The notes under the pieces are model-generated. The model saw only the letters and a list, made by a program, of their open reading frames with translations, had not been told where the DNA came from and did no database searches. A DNA stretch of 64,000 nt. It comes from Martelella endophytica. GTDB lineage: Bacteria; Pseudomonadota; Alphaproteobacteria; Rhizobiales; Rhizobiaceae. Every line of letters begins with the position of its first letter. Positions within the stretch are counted from its first letter, which is position 1. This document shows, piece after piece, positions 1-8,750 of the stretch. Location: assembly GCF_000960975.1 (NCBI RefSeq), contig NZ_CP010803.1, forward strand, positions 1,639,944 to 1,703,943. The letters are read 5' to 3'. Position numbers and translations under genes: made by a program.

Positions 1-1039
1 CGGGAAACCGGCGGCTTTGCACGATCTGCGGCGCGCTGGCCTGCGGGGCGGCAGCGGGCAGTCGCTTCAGCAGGATGAGCAGCAGGACAGCACCGGAAAT
101 CGCCGTCAGCGTGCCTGTCGGCACCTCGCCGATAAAGCGCGCCATCGTCAGCACCGCGCCATCGGCAAAGGCCAGAAGCAGCGCGCCGAAAAGCGGCGCA
201 AGCAGCAGACGCCGGGCAAAATGCTGCGCGCCGAAACGGCTGGCGAAATGCGGCGCGGCTAGTCCGACAAAGGCAATCACGCCGACGCGCGCCACCACGA
301 CGGCGGAGATGGCCGAGGCCAGCAACAGGGCGGCAAGGCGAATGGTCTTCACCGGCAGGCCGAGGCTTTTCGCGCTGGCATCGTCAAGCCCCGCAATCGT
401 CAGCGGCCGCACCAGAAGCAGGACCAGCGGCACAAGAATGATGAGCCGGAGCGCCAATGCGGGAACGGCGGAAAAGTCGTTCTGTAACAGCGAGCCGCTG
501 GCCCAGATGAAGACCGCGCGCAGATATTCATGATGAAACAGCGACAGCACGACAATGGTTGCGCCCGCGAGGAAGCTGATGACCATGCCCGCCAGCAACA
601 GCGTGACCGGCGAGAAATTCCGGCTCGAAGCCAGCGCCACGACCAGCCCGAGGGCGGCAAACGCGCCGACAAGCGCGGCAAGTTCCCGCGCCCACAGGCC
701 GCCGGCACCGGCTGATGCCAGCGAGACGATGATGATGGCCAGTTGCGCGCCGGAGAGAAGCCCGAGCGTTGCCGGTTCGGCCAGCGGGTTTTTCAGCACC
801 TGCTGGAAGATCACCCCGGCAAGACCCAGCGCAGCGCCACAAATGAGCGCCACGAACAGCCGCGGAAACAGGCCGTAATGCAGATAGACCTCGCCGAAGA
901 TCTCCGGGTCGGGCGCCATCAGCGCCGACAGGAGCCGGCCCGGCGCGACATGTCCGGCATAGCCGAAGACTGTCAGCGCCAGCGCGAAAACGATCAGGAT
1001 CGAAAGCGCGGCGACGGGTGCTAGGGCAGAATTTCTCAT
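1..1039 (-). CDS. fhuB: FecCD-type iron-siderophore ABC permease, FhuB-like (partial)
   Basis: This is an inner-membrane permease subunit of an iron(III)-siderophore (ferrichrome/hydroxamate-type) importer. The minus strand is open from the ATG at 1039 to the window edge, giving 346 residues that are mostly hydrophobic segments. It carries the FecCD-family loop GAALGLAGVIFQQVLKNPLA near residue 68 and the conserved stretch GVIAFVGLAAPHFASR near residue 254. A single FecCD permease is about 330 residues, so an ORF still open at 346 fits the duplicated, roughly 660-residue FhuB type. The start overlaps the upstream binding-protein stop as ATGA, which implies translational coupling. The C-terminal half and any ATPase gene lie outside the window. 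Confidence 0.88.
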   Translation of the reverse strand, partial: MRNSALAPVAALSILIVFALALTVFGYAGHVAPGRLLSALMAPDPEIFGEVYLHYGLFPRLFVALICGAALGLAGVIFQQVLKNPLAEPATLGLLSGAQLAIIIVSLASAGAGGLWARELAALVGAFAALGLVVALASSRNFSPVTLLLAGMVISFLAGATIVVLSLFHHEYLRAVFIWASGSLLQNDFSAVPALALRLIILVPLVLLLVRPLTIAGLDDASAKSLGLPVKTIRLAALLLASAISAVVVARVGVIAFVGLAAPHFASRFGAQHFARRLLLAPLFGALLLAFADGAVLTMARFIGEVPTGTLTAISGAVLLLILLKRLPAAAPQASAPQIVQSRRFP

Positions 1040-1914
1040 GCGGGCGTCAGTGCCTCCGTCAGAATACGGCCGAACCTCAGGGCCGATGGCAGGCCGCCGA
1101 ACACCCAGGTCGGTGGAATGGTGAAGACCCGCCCGGCGCCGACGGAGGGTATCGTGTTCCACAGGCGGCTTTGCGCAAGGCTTGGCGGCGGGCCCGGTTC
1201 GATGATCACCAGCCGGGCATCGCGGTGGCGGGCAATGGCATCCAGGCCTGCGGTGGAGAAGCCCCAGCGATTGCCGACCTCCTGCCAGGCGTTCTCAAGC
1301 CCGAGCCGTTGCAGCACATCGTCGAACAGACTGCCTCGCCCGTAAATATCGACCAGTCTTTCACCGGCGAATTTGACGATCAGAACCGGCCTTCCGTCAT
1401 CCCCTGCAAGCGTGTCGCGCATCTTTGAAAGGGCTTCGTCAAAGCGTGCGATATAAGCATCGCCCTCTGCCTTGCGGTCCAGCCGTTCGGCAATCGCGCT
1501 CATGCCGCTTTCGGCAAGGGCGAGCGGCGTTCTGTCCTCGGTGAAAAGCGGTAGCGCCATGGTCGGGGCGATGGTCTCGAGCCGGCTTTCAGGAACGCCG
1601 TAACCGGCCTGCGTGATGATGAGGCCGGGATGCAGCGATTTCAGCAGTTCCATATTCGGCCATGACCTGAGGCCGAGATCGATGGTGGTGGCCGGCAATG
1701 CGGGCGACACCACCCGTTCGTTGTAAAGCGGCGCCTCGGCGACGGCATAAGGTTCTGCACCTAGCGCCAGAACAGTTTCCGCCCAGGCCCAGTCGAGCAC
1801 GGCAAGACGCGGCCCTTGCTGAGATGCAAAGGCCGCGTTTCCCATCAACAGGACCGGCAGTGACGCGGCAACGAATTGCCGCCGCGTCAGGGCATGTTTT
1901 GCAGATGATGGCAT
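1036..1914 (-). CDS. fhuD: Iron-siderophore ABC transporter substrate-binding protein, FhuD-like
   Basis: This is a periplasmic binding protein that passes a ferric siderophore from the outer-membrane receptor to the FecCD permease. The N-terminus contains a twin-arginine motif (LTRRQFVAASLPVLL) followed by a small-residue stretch, so export by Tat is likely, as in FhuD. The body of about 290 residues matches the class III helical-backbone binding fold: an N-terminal LAVLDWAWAETVLALGAEP segment and a later PGLIITQ strand. An in-frame TTG lies at 1917, directly before the chosen ATG at 1914. Its stop overlaps the permease start by four bases, and the receptor gene ends just upstream. Confidence 0.9.
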   Translation of the reverse strand: MPSSAKHALTRRQFVAASLPVLLMGNAAFASQQGPRLAVLDWAWAETVLALGAEPYAVAEAPLYNERVVSPALPATTIDLGLRSWPNMELLKSLHPGLIITQAGYGVPESRLETIAPTMALPLFTEDRTPLALAESGMSAIAERLDRKAEGDAYIARFDEALSKMRDTLAGDDGRPVLIVKFAGERLVDIYGRGSLFDDVLQRLGLENAWQEVGNRWGFSTAGLDAIARHRDARLVIIEPGPPPSLAQSRLWNTIPSVGAGRVFTIPPTWVFGGLPSALRFGRILTEALTPA

Positions 1915-1920
1915 CAACGA

Positions 1921-4413
1921 CTACCAGCGGTATTTCAGCGTGCCGTAGATCGTCCGCCCGTCGCCCCAATTGCAGCCCGTGGCCGCGATGCAGGTCGAGA
2001 CATATTTCTTGTCAAACAGGTTGGAAACGTTGAGCGACCCCGTCAGTCCGTCATACTTCTGATCGATCGCCCCGAAATCATACCGGAGAGCGGCATCGAA
2101 CAGCGTGTAGTCGGGAATGTCGTAGACATTGGCATTGTCGCCATAGGTTTGGCCCATGTAACGCGCGCCGCCGCCGAAGCTCAGGCCGCCCCAGGCGGTG
2201 TCGGACTGAACCGTATAGTCGAGCCACAGCGAGGCCTGATGGCGCGGCACGAAGGCCAGCCGGTTGCCAACATCGCTGAGGCCTGCGGCATCAGGATTAT
2301 CCTCGGTGATCTTGCTGTCGGTATAGGCGTAGGAAGCGATAAGCGAGAGACCGTCGCTCAGCTCCGCCTTGCCCTCAACCTCGATGCCGCGCAGGCGCAC
2401 TTCGCCGGTCTGGGTGTTGTAGTTGATATTGACCGGATCGGGCGTCAGCACGTCCTTCTGCGTCAATTGATAGGCCGAAACGCTGATCGAGATGTCCTCG
2501 GTAAACGGCATATAACGCAGGCCGACTTCGAACTGCTCGCCAGTGGTCGGGTCGAAGGGTTTGCCGTCCCGGTCGGTTCCGCTTTGCGGATTGAACGAGG
2601 TGGAGTAGCCTGCATAGGGGGAGATGCCATTGTCGAAATTATACACAAGGCCGGTCCGCCAGGTGAACTTTCCGTCGTTCTGGTCGATCGTTGCATCGCT
2701 GGTCGCAGTGCGGGTGTTTGTCTTGGTGTCAGCCCAGTCATACCGGCCGCCAAGCGTCCAGACGAAATTGTCCCACTCGATCTGGTCCTGAGCGTAAAGG
2801 CCAAGCTGCGAGCGCTCCTGATCGACCCACATGGCAGTGGGGGGACGGGAGATCGGCGTTGCGCCGTAGACGGGATCATAGGCGTCGAACGGCGTCGTTA
2901 TGATCGTCAGCTGTGATTCTTCAAAATGGCTGGTCTCGTAGGAATAGTCGAGGCCAAGCAACAGCGAATGCTCGGTTTCGCCAAGCGCGAAGGTGCCGAT
3001 CGCCTGATTGTCGATGGTGAACAGGTTTGATCGCTCCGGAAACGCCCAGGCATAACGGTAAAGGGCGGCGGGATCGCAAACCATGCCGGCAAGGCATACC
3101 GGCGCCACGCGCTGGGTGTCGGCGTTCACATAGGCGTAACGCAGGTTTTGCTTGACGGCCCAGGTGTCGTTGAACTCGTGGTCAAGCTCATAGCCGGCCC
3201 AGGTCTGCACCAGTTCGAACTTGTCGTAATCCGGCTCGCCGACAAAAGTGTTGCGCGGCAATTCCGGATAGACGTCGGTGTAGAGCGTACCATTGGCAGT
3301 CAGAGCCGGAAACCCGCCGCCGCCATTGGAATCGACCTTCTGATACTGGCCGTAAAGCGTAAGCGACGTCGCGTCATTGGGCGCGAAAGTCAGCGACGGC
3401 GCGAAGAACCCCTTCTTTTCATCCACGTAGTTATATTGCGTGTCGGAAATCCGCCCGAGCCCGGTCAGGCGGTACAGGATCGTACCTTCATCATTGAGAC
3501 GTCCGCCGAAATCGAACGCGGTCTGGAAGCGGTCGTAACTGCCCGCCTGCAGTTCGACCTCGCGGATCTCCTCGTCGCGCGGGCGCTTGCTGACCATGTT
3601 GATCAGGCCACCCGGCAGGTTCTGGCCGTAGAGCACCGATGTCGGCCCCTTCAGCACCTCGGCGCTTTCCAGACCGTAGGGTTCGATTTTTGGCTGGGCG
3701 TAACCGCGCGCGCCGAACGGCAATCGCAGCCCGTCGAGATAGCGCCCCGGCCGGAACCCACGCACGGAGAACCAATCCACCCGCGCATCGGAATCACCAT
3801 ATTGCGCCACGACGCCAGGCGTATAACGCAGCGCCTGCACCACCGTTTCCGCGCCCTGAATATCCATCTGGTCGCGGGTCACGACATTGACGGCCTGCGG
3901 CGTGTCCTTGATCGGAAGGCCGGATTTCGCTCCGGTCCCGCTCGCTGTTGCGACGATGCCGACATTGCCCCCGGCACTGGTTGTCACATTGACTGGCTCC
4001 AGAAGCGTCAGGTCACCCGCATCACCGCCGCCAGCGCCAAAGGAAACTGGTTCGGGCGCCGAAATGGCCACGGTTCTGTTGTTGGTAAAGGTGTAGACCA
4101 GACCCGATCCCTGCAGGATCGCAACAAGCGCCTGTTGCGGGCTGGCGGTTCCGCTGAAGCCGGGAGAGGCTTTTCCGGCCACGACCGATGCAAGATAGGT
4201 CACCTGCAGGTCGGCCTGGCGACCGAACGTCGTCAGCGCCGCACTCAGCGATCCGTCCGGAATGGTAAAACCGGTTTGCGCCTGCACCTGCGCCGCGGCC
4301 GGGCTGGGCGCGCTCACATGCAGCAGACCACCTGCGGCCAAGACCAGAGCTACTGCTGCAGTTCCGTTCTTCAACCTGTTGAATGTCATATTTTTTTCGT
4401 TGATGCGCCCCAT
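1921..4413 (-). CDS. TonB-dependent ferric siderophore receptor with N-terminal signalling domain
   Basis: This is an outer-membrane TonB-dependent transporter for an iron-siderophore. After a signal peptide (hydrophobic stretch around residues 14-41, ending PAAAQVQAQ) comes an STN domain around residues 47-115 (FTIPDGSLSAALTTFGRQAD), which marks transducer-type receptors that signal to FecR. The plug follows (TPQAVNVVTRDQMDIQGA near residue 185, then the SVRGF motif), then a 22-strand-type barrel ending in aromatic KYRW. Length (830 aa) is normal for the class. The first ATG at 4413 has GGAG ten bases upstream; an ATG at 4389 (MTFNRL) is an alternative that gives a cleaner signal peptide. 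A FecI-type promoter-like element lies at 4481-4510. Confidence 0.93.
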   Translation of the reverse strand: MGRINEKNMTFNRLKNGTAAVALVLAAGGLLHVSAPSPAAAQVQAQTGFTIPDGSLSAALTTFGRQADLQVTYLASVVAGKASPGFSGTASPQQALVAILQGSGLVYTFTNNRTVAISAPEPVSFGAGGGDAGDLTLLEPVNVTTSAGGNVGIVATASGTGAKSGLPIKDTPQAVNVVTRDQMDIQGAETVVQALRYTPGVVAQYGDSDARVDWFSVRGFRPGRYLDGLRLPFGARGYAQPKIEPYGLESAEVLKGPTSVLYGQNLPGGLINMVSKRPRDEEIREVELQAGSYDRFQTAFDFGGRLNDEGTILYRLTGLGRISDTQYNYVDEKKGFFAPSLTFAPNDATSLTLYGQYQKVDSNGGGGFPALTANGTLYTDVYPELPRNTFVGEPDYDKFELVQTWAGYELDHEFNDTWAVKQNLRYAYVNADTQRVAPVCLAGMVCDPAALYRYAWAFPERSNLFTIDNQAIGTFALGETEHSLLLGLDYSYETSHFEESQLTIITTPFDAYDPVYGATPISRPPTAMWVDQERSQLGLYAQDQIEWDNFVWTLGGRYDWADTKTNTRTATSDATIDQNDGKFTWRTGLVYNFDNGISPYAGYSTSFNPQSGTDRDGKPFDPTTGEQFEVGLRYMPFTEDISISVSAYQLTQKDVLTPDPVNINYNTQTGEVRLRGIEVEGKAELSDGLSLIASYAYTDSKITEDNPDAAGLSDVGNRLAFVPRHQASLWLDYTVQSDTAWGGLSFGGGARYMGQTYGDNANVYDIPDYTLFDAALRYDFGAIDQKYDGLTGSLNVSNLFDKKYVSTCIAATGCNWGDGRTIYGTLKYRW

Positions 4414-4480
4414 GCGTCAACCACTCCGTTGCATTGAATTTCGCGGCAACGGGCAGCGATCCGACCCATTGTCCTCAAAG

Positions 4481-4510
4481 CTAGTACAAACGGGCCGACA
4501 AAATATTCCC
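4481..4510 (-). promoter_or_regulatory. Candidate FecI-type ECF promoter for the receptor gene
   Basis: Read on the minus strand, the element starts GGGAATATT and ends CCCGTTTGTACTAG. The same arrangement occurs upstream of fecR at 5537-5566, with 23 of 30 positions identical. The conserved blocks sit at the two ends, about 17 bases apart, as expected for -35 and -10 boxes of an ECF sigma factor, and the middle is variable. It lies 67 bases before the receptor start. The sharing between exactly the two genes expected to be FecI targets supports the call; sigma-factor recognition is inferred. Confidence 0.6.
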
Positions 4511-4528
4511 CGTTTACTCAACTTTTTT

Positions 4529-5491
4529 TCAGACAGGCGAAACGATGGTCAGAAGCGAGGAGATACGCCGAACCTTTGCATTGGCCGGATGGACTGCGGC
4601 TTCCAGCGCGCTGAAAGGCCTGTCGAGATCGAAAACGCCGCTGACATAACGGCTGCCGATAAAGGGATCGGCAATCACGATCCGCCCAGGTATCCAGCGC
4701 CCGATGCGCAGCGCCAGCGCCGAGACCGGTTCGTTTTCGGCAATGATGAGATTGTCGCGCCACGATCCGATCATGGCGCGCTCCCGTCTGCCGCGCCCGA
4801 TGGCGCCGGAGGATGCGTCAAAACTGAGCCAGTCTCCCTGCCGGAGTTGTTCGTCATCGGAAAACTGCCGACGTTGGGAAGAGAGGTTTACTCGGCCGTC
4901 ATCGACACCCACCGTCACATAGTCGCCATCGTTGCTGATATCAAAAGCGCCACTGGACGATGCGGCACGCAACGGCCCGGCCATGACGAACAGCGGTGCG
5001 CCCGGCAACGGCGCAACCCACAGGAAGGTCATGCCCGCCAGCAGCCTGATCGTCCGCTGCTGTTCGCCGAAATCCACGGCCAAAGCGCTTTGCGGACCGA
5101 GGATCGCGACGCTGCCGTCTGCCAATTCGATACGCCGGAACTCGCCCTTTCCCGTCAGATAGTCGGCACGGGCCTCAAGAAGAAGCCCGGGCCCGAACAG
5201 ATAGGCCGTCGCCCCTGTCCCGACGGTCGCCGCCGCGCCGATCATGAAATTCCGCCGGGACGTTTGCAGGGCATCACGCCGTTCAATCCGCTTCTTTTCG
5301 GAAAGAATGCGCCCGGACGCCCCGTGAATTTTCGCGACACGGTTCCATATCCGCTCGTGCGCATCGCTCATCGCGCGCCATGCCACGATCCTGTCAATAA
5401 TCCCGGCATTGTCCGGATCGCTCTGATGGCTGATCATCAGGTCGATGGCTTCGTCCAGCAGGCGCTCCTCATCCGGCGCGGCGTCGTTCAT
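4529..5491 (-). CDS. fecR: FecR-family sigma regulator
   Basis: This is a cytoplasmic-membrane regulator that conveys the liganded receptor signal to the adjacent ECF sigma factor. The N-terminal residues 10-55 form a DUF4880-type domain (LLDEAIDLMISH, then the WRAMSDAHERIWNRV motif). A single hydrophobic segment (NFMIGAAATVGTGATAYLFG) at about residues 80-100 follows an SRR motif. The FecR domain proper occupies roughly residues 110-215 (GEFRRIELADGSVAILGPQS). The C-terminal part resembles the STN-interacting region of FecR proteins. It sits between the sigma gene and the receptor gene, the normal FecI-FecR-receptor order, and has its own promoter-like element at 5537-5566. Confidence 0.92.
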   Translation of the reverse strand: MNDAAPDEERLLDEAIDLMISHQSDPDNAGIIDRIVAWRAMSDAHERIWNRVAKIHGASGRILSEKKRIERRDALQTSRRNFMIGAAATVGTGATAYLFGPGLLLEARADYLTGKGEFRRIELADGSVAILGPQSALAVDFGEQQRTIRLLAGMTFLWVAPLPGAPLFVMAGPLRAASSSGAFDISNDGDYVTVGVDDGRVNLSSQRRQFSDDEQLRQGDWLSFDASSGAIGRGRRERAMIGSWRDNLIIAENEPVSALALRIGRWIPGRIVIADPFIGSRYVSGVFDLDRPFSALEAAVHPANAKVRRISSLLTIVSPV

Positions 5492-5536
5492 CTCATATCC
5501 CTCGGCGCGGCAACGGCCTGCGCATATTTCCTGCCT

Positions 5537-5566
5537 CTAGTACAATCGGGAGCGCAGAATTTTCCC
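5537..5566 (-). promoter_or_regulatory. Candidate FecI-type ECF promoter for fecR
   Basis: On the minus strand the element begins GGGAAAATTCTG and ends TCCCGATTGTACTAG. It aligns without gaps to 4481-4510. It lies in the 94-base gap between fecI and fecR, starting 20 bases after the fecI stop and ending 46 bases before the fecR start, so fecR can be transcribed separately from fecI. Sigma recognition is inferred from the duplication and the gene context. Confidence 0.6.
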
Positions 5567-5585
5567 TTCAGGATCGGCAAAAAAC

Positions 5586-6164
5586 TCATTCTTCTTCCGT
5601 CGCGCTGAGGAGATGACGGTAGGCCTGATGGATCAGCGTCCACGCCCGGGTCGTGGAAATGCCCAGCTCTTCCCCCACTTCGGCAATCGTGCGTTCGCCG
5701 AGGCGATGCATTTCAAAGGCTGTGCGGGTTCTCGCCGGCAATTGCTCTAGCGCCCGGAAGGTTTGCAGGAGGCATTGCCGCGAATAGACGATATGCTCGG
5801 GAGACGGAGAAGGATCGGGCTGCTCCCGCGCCTCCTCACTGTCGAGGTCTACCGTTCGGATCAGCGCATCACGGCGAATCTGATTGATACCGAGATTGCG
5901 AGAAACCCGATAGAGATAGGCTTTGGGATTATGATTGGTAGCTCCCTCCAACGTCGATTGTCTCACGAGAACACGCTCGAAAGTGTCCTGCGTAATATCC
6001 GCCGCAGCCTCGCCGGACATTCCCCTTCGCATCAAAGACCGCGCGATACCTTTGGCGTGGAGCCGGAAAAGCCCCTGAATATCCCAACTCATCGACATGA
6101 CGTTTTGACTACCCGTCCGTTCATCGCGAACACTCTGGAGGCTCTTTCCCGCAATCATCTTCAT
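5586..6164 (-). CDS. fecI: ECF sigma factor, FecI family
   Basis: This is an extracytoplasmic-function RNA polymerase sigma factor expected to switch on the neighbouring receptor genes when FecR reports siderophore binding. Region 2 is visible at about residues 30-105 (EAAADITQDTFERVLVRQ, then AYLYRVSRNLGINQIRR) and region 4 at about 133-185 (LPARTRTAFEMHRLGERTIAEV, with the helix-turn-helix LGISTTRAWTLIHQAYRHL). Length (192 aa) is slightly above the usual 165-180 because of an extra N-terminus. The ATG at 6164 has GGAG six bases upstream; ATGs at 6098 and 6092 are alternatives. No copy of the shared 30-bp promoter element occurs upstream, so the gene is probably not autoregulated through it. 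Confidence 0.92.
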   Translation of the reverse strand: MKMIAGKSLQSVRDERTGSQNVMSMSWDIQGLFRLHAKGIARSLMRRGMSGEAAADITQDTFERVLVRQSTLEGATNHNPKAYLYRVSRNLGINQIRRDALIRTVDLDSEEAREQPDPSPSPEHIVYSRQCLLQTFRALEQLPARTRTAFEMHRLGERTIAEVGEELGISTTRAWTLIHQAYRHLLSATEEE

Positions 6165-6703
6165 CGCAGTCTCCGCGGGGCGCCCACCTCGGAGGCTCCT
6201 CAGAAGCCTTAAACCTTCCTTTAAAAGTCATGTTTAAACGATGTCAATATGCCGCCATTTTGAGACAGCCAAACAAAGACTCCCGTATTGTACCCATGGC
6301 TGTAGAGTCCCGGCTGTAATTCGGCATGGGCGTTCGACGCTGATCGTCGCTTTAAGTCTTTCAAAGATGTAAAGCGTGTCAGTCCCGGTACCACGCCGAA
6401 TGACACCTGGAAGCTGTGACGTTTTGCGCGCTTAGTCTCTATCGTAACGCCATGAGATGGAGCGCTCATCTCGGCAGACGCGCTTCAGTTCTCCAATGTC
6501 GGTTTTGTCCCCATCTTGCCCTTTTGTTTGTCACTCACCGAATGTCCGGCTTTGGATTCCGGACACGAACCACTCAATGGCTGAAATGGGGGCGCATTCC
6601 TGACCTTCCGATTTCTCCTTGCATGATAGCAAAGGCGTCGTTCGAGTGATATCAGGTAGCTTTAGCCACAAAGTCGGATCTATTCTGAAGCAAAGCAAGC
6701 TTG
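6165..6703. other. Intergenic region with no supported gene
   Basis: About 540 bases separate the sigma-factor start from the metallophosphoesterase start. Short open frames of 60-82 codons occur on both strands, but they lack ribosome binding sites and have no protein-like composition that I recognise. The region must hold the fecI promoter. An AT-rich tract near 6210-6240 (AAGCCTTAAACCTTCC and TCATGTTTAAACG) is a plausible site for it, but no specific iron-regulator box can be claimed. Confidence 0.4.
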
Positions 6704-7516
6704 ATGCGAATACTCGTCACAGCCGATTGGCACCTGGACTTATGGTGGCGAAGCTATCGCGATCCTTTTGCGACGTTCAGGTCGATTCTCGATGGGCTTG
6801 ATGCCCTTGTGCTGGCGGGTGATCTCGCGAACAACCCATTGCTGAACTGGCCGAGAGGCCTGGAGCAGCTGGCACGCCTGATTGATCCGGCAAAGGTATT
6901 TATCCTGCCGGGCAACCACGACTATTATCAGTGGCAACTCGACGGCGACGAGCAGCTGAAGTCATTGGTGGAAGATGCCGGTATGCGCTTTATCCAGAAG
7001 GAGGCGCTGGAACTCGGTGGTATCCGGTTCCTTTGCTGCACGCTTTGGACCGATCTCTGTCTGACCGGGGATCGTGGAGCTGCTACCCGGCAGGCAAGCT
7101 ATCGTATGACCGATTATGATCGGATCCGAGTCGACGGGAGAATGGTGTGCCCCGATGATTCGATCCGAGTTCATGCGGGCCATCTCGAATGGTTGACGCG
7201 AAAAGTCCAGGAACCTTTTGACGGGCGGACCGTCATCGTCAGCCATCATGCGCCCAGTCCATGTGTGGCGGGACCTGTCGATGATCTGACGCCTTGTTTC
7301 GCTTCCGATCTGGATGAATGGATTTTGCAGCATAGTCCCGACCTATGGCTGTTTGGGCATACGCACCGACACCTGAGCGGAAAAGTCGGAAGGACGCCGA
7401 TCGTGAACGTTTCTTTCGGGTATCCGGAAAACGTCAGAGCTGGTGCGGAAGCGCATGTGTTGCTGCGGGGGCAGATTGACACAGACAAGGCCGGTCTCTT
7501 GGCGCGGGCAGCTTAG
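6704..7516 (+). CDS. Calcineurin-like metallophosphoesterase
   Basis: This is a cytoplasmic phosphoesterase of the binuclear-metal calcineurin-like superfamily with unknown substrate. All signature motifs are present: DWHLD near residue 8 (the D-x-H site), GDLANN near residue 38, GNHDYY near residue 70, SHHAP near residue 179 and the GHTHRHL motif near residue 222. Length of 270 residues is typical. An in-frame TTG directly precedes the ATG at 6704, which I prefer. It stands alone between the iron locus and a tRNA gene. The ORF is intact, and sequence alone does not show whether the substrate is a nucleotide, a phosphoprotein or a lipid. Confidence 0.85.
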   Translation: MRILVTADWHLDLWWRSYRDPFATFRSILDGLDALVLAGDLANNPLLNWPRGLEQLARLIDPAKVFILPGNHDYYQWQLDGDEQLKSLVEDAGMRFIQKEALELGGIRFLCCTLWTDLCLTGDRGAATRQASYRMTDYDRIRVDGRMVCPDDSIRVHAGHLEWLTRKVQEPFDGRTVIVSHHAPSPCVAGPVDDLTPCFASDLDEWILQHSPDLWLFGHTHRHLSGKVGRTPIVNVSFGYPENVRAGAEAHVLLRGQIDTDKAGLLARAA

Positions 7517-7637
7517 CACCGGCTGGGCGGCGTTGCGCGGCATCTATTTTTCAATTCATGGGTAAGGGGCGAAATCAGCAGGCGCCCGATTGGGCAGGCC
7601 GCGAGGGCTTCAAGGCATCGCCGCAAGCGGCGAATCG

Positions 7638-7664
7638 AAAAACCGACTTTTGTCGCAAAGTCGG
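7638..7664 (-). terminator. Rho-independent terminator downstream of tRNA-Ile
   Basis: On the minus strand an 8-bp perfect stem (CCGACTTT / AAAGTCGG) with a six-base loop is followed directly by TTTTT. It lies about 45 bases beyond the 3' end of the tRNA gene on the same strand. Confidence 0.7.
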
Positions 7665-7708
7665 CGTTTCCGTGTCGGACGACAACAACAACTGTACAAA
7701 TTCAGAGG

Positions 7709-7784
7709 TGGTGGGCCTGGAGGGACTCGAACCCCCAACCAAGCGGTTATGAGCCGCCGGCTCTAACCATTGAGCTACAGGCCC
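7709..7784 (-). tRNA. tRNA-Ile (anticodon CAT, lysidine type)
   Basis: The minus strand folds as a 76-nt cloverleaf with encoded CCA. The acceptor stem GGGCCTG pairs with CAGGCCC, the D arm contains AGCTCAATGGTTAGAGC, and the T arm contains GGTTCGAGTCC. The anticodon loop in GGCTCATAACC gives CAT. The anticodon-stem context closely resembles the minor tRNA-Ile2 of bacteria, whose C34 is changed to lysidine by TilS so that it reads AUA, rather than elongator or initiator tRNA-Met. The isoleucine identity rests on that resemblance. Confidence 0.88.
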
Positions 7785-7932
7785 TTCCGGCGGCAGGCGT
7801 CGGCCGGCGCGGGCAATGGCTCCCGGCGCGGACTTTCGAACTAAACCAAATCGAGGGATGCGGCAAGTCTTGCCGTATTGGCTTCACAATTGCCATGATA
7901 ACTGCCGGTTCACATCAGAAAAGGGAGACACC

Positions 7933-8673
7933 ATGGCTTATCTTACTGGGGCGTATTCACCGGCCCGTATTCTCGCAGCGGGCATCCTCGTGGCGGCGCC
8001 GCTCTTTGCCACCGCCAGCCTCGCCCAGCAGCCGCCGCAACAGGCGGCCATCAATGTTTCTGCCGAGGGCGATGCCACGCTGGTGCCGGACATGGCGACC
8101 GTCTCGCTCTCCGTCGTCAGCCAGGCGGATGACACGGCAACCGCGCTTTCCGACAATTCGGCGGCGATGACCAAGGTGATCGATGCGCTGAAGGCGAGCG
8201 GCATCGCCGAGACCGACATCCAGACCACCGATTTCTCGGTGAGCCCGCGCTACGACCAGGTGAAGGCGGATGACGGCACCACGCAAAGCCGGATCACCGG
8301 CTACGAGGTGCATAACGGCCTTGCCGTGAAGATCCGCGATCTCTCCAAGCTCGGCAGCGTGCTCGACCAGTCGGTCAAGCTCGGGGTGAATTCCGGCGGT
8401 GGCATCAGCTTCTCCAACAGCGATCCCTCCAAGGCTGAAGACGAAGCCCGTCGTGAGGCGGTCGCCAACGCGCTCGCCAAGGCCAAGACACTGGCCGAGG
8501 CCGCAGGCGTGACGCTCGGCGACGTGCTGTCGATTTCGGAGCAGAGTTCAAGCCCGCAGCCGGTGATGTTCCGGGCCATGGCAATGGCGAAGGCAGACAG
8601 CGCCGTTCCTGTTGCCGCTGGCGAAAACACCTACAGCGTCAACGTCAACATGACGTTCGGCATCGGCCAGTAA
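7933..8673 (+). CDS. SIMPL-domain (DUF541) periplasmic protein
   Basis: This is an exported protein of the SIMPL/DUF541 family, found in the periplasm of many Gram-negatives and linked to oxidative stress tolerance, with no defined biochemical activity. The start at 7933 is set by AGGGAGA just upstream; the frame is open further 5' but has no ribosome site there. A signal peptide covers about residues 1-32 and ends TASLAQQ. The domain runs from AINVSAEGDATLVPDMATVS to the C-terminus, with the typical DIQTTDFSVSPRYD segment and the closing YSVNVNMTFGI strand. It appears monocistronic. A GC-rich hairpin lies 55 bases after its stop. Confidence 0.88.
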   Translation: MAYLTGAYSPARILAAGILVAAPLFATASLAQQPPQQAAINVSAEGDATLVPDMATVSLSVVSQADDTATALSDNSAAMTKVIDALKASGIAETDIQTTDFSVSPRYDQVKADDGTTQSRITGYEVHNGLAVKIRDLSKLGSVLDQSVKLGVNSGGGISFSNSDPSKAEDEARREAVANALAKAKTLAEAAGVTLGDVLSISEQSSSPQPVMFRAMAMAKADSAVPVAAGENTYSVNVNMTFGIGQ

Positions 8674-8727
8674 TGTCGTCCGGCCAGGCAGAGGCTGTCT
8701 GGTGCGCAAACAAAACGCAGCCCCTTG

Positions 8728-8750
8728 CCGCCGGCCGGTCTGGCCGGCGG
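8728..8750 (+). terminator. GC-rich hairpin after the SIMPL gene
   Basis: A 9-bp perfect stem CCGCCGGCC / GGCCGGCGG with a five-base loop lies about 55 bases after the SIMPL stop. There is no U-tract, only a C/T-rich run, so it may end transcripts weakly or protect their 3' ends. The rest of 8674-8961 shows no gene. Confidence 0.35.

Noticed and set aside
3148..4437. 429-codon plus-strand frame opposite the TonB receptor
   Set aside because: Antisense to a well-supported receptor gene and without protein-like motifs.
6221..6469. 82-codon minus-strand frame in the fecI upstream gap
   Set aside because: No ribosome site, no homologous-looking motif, and location in a promoter-bearing gap.
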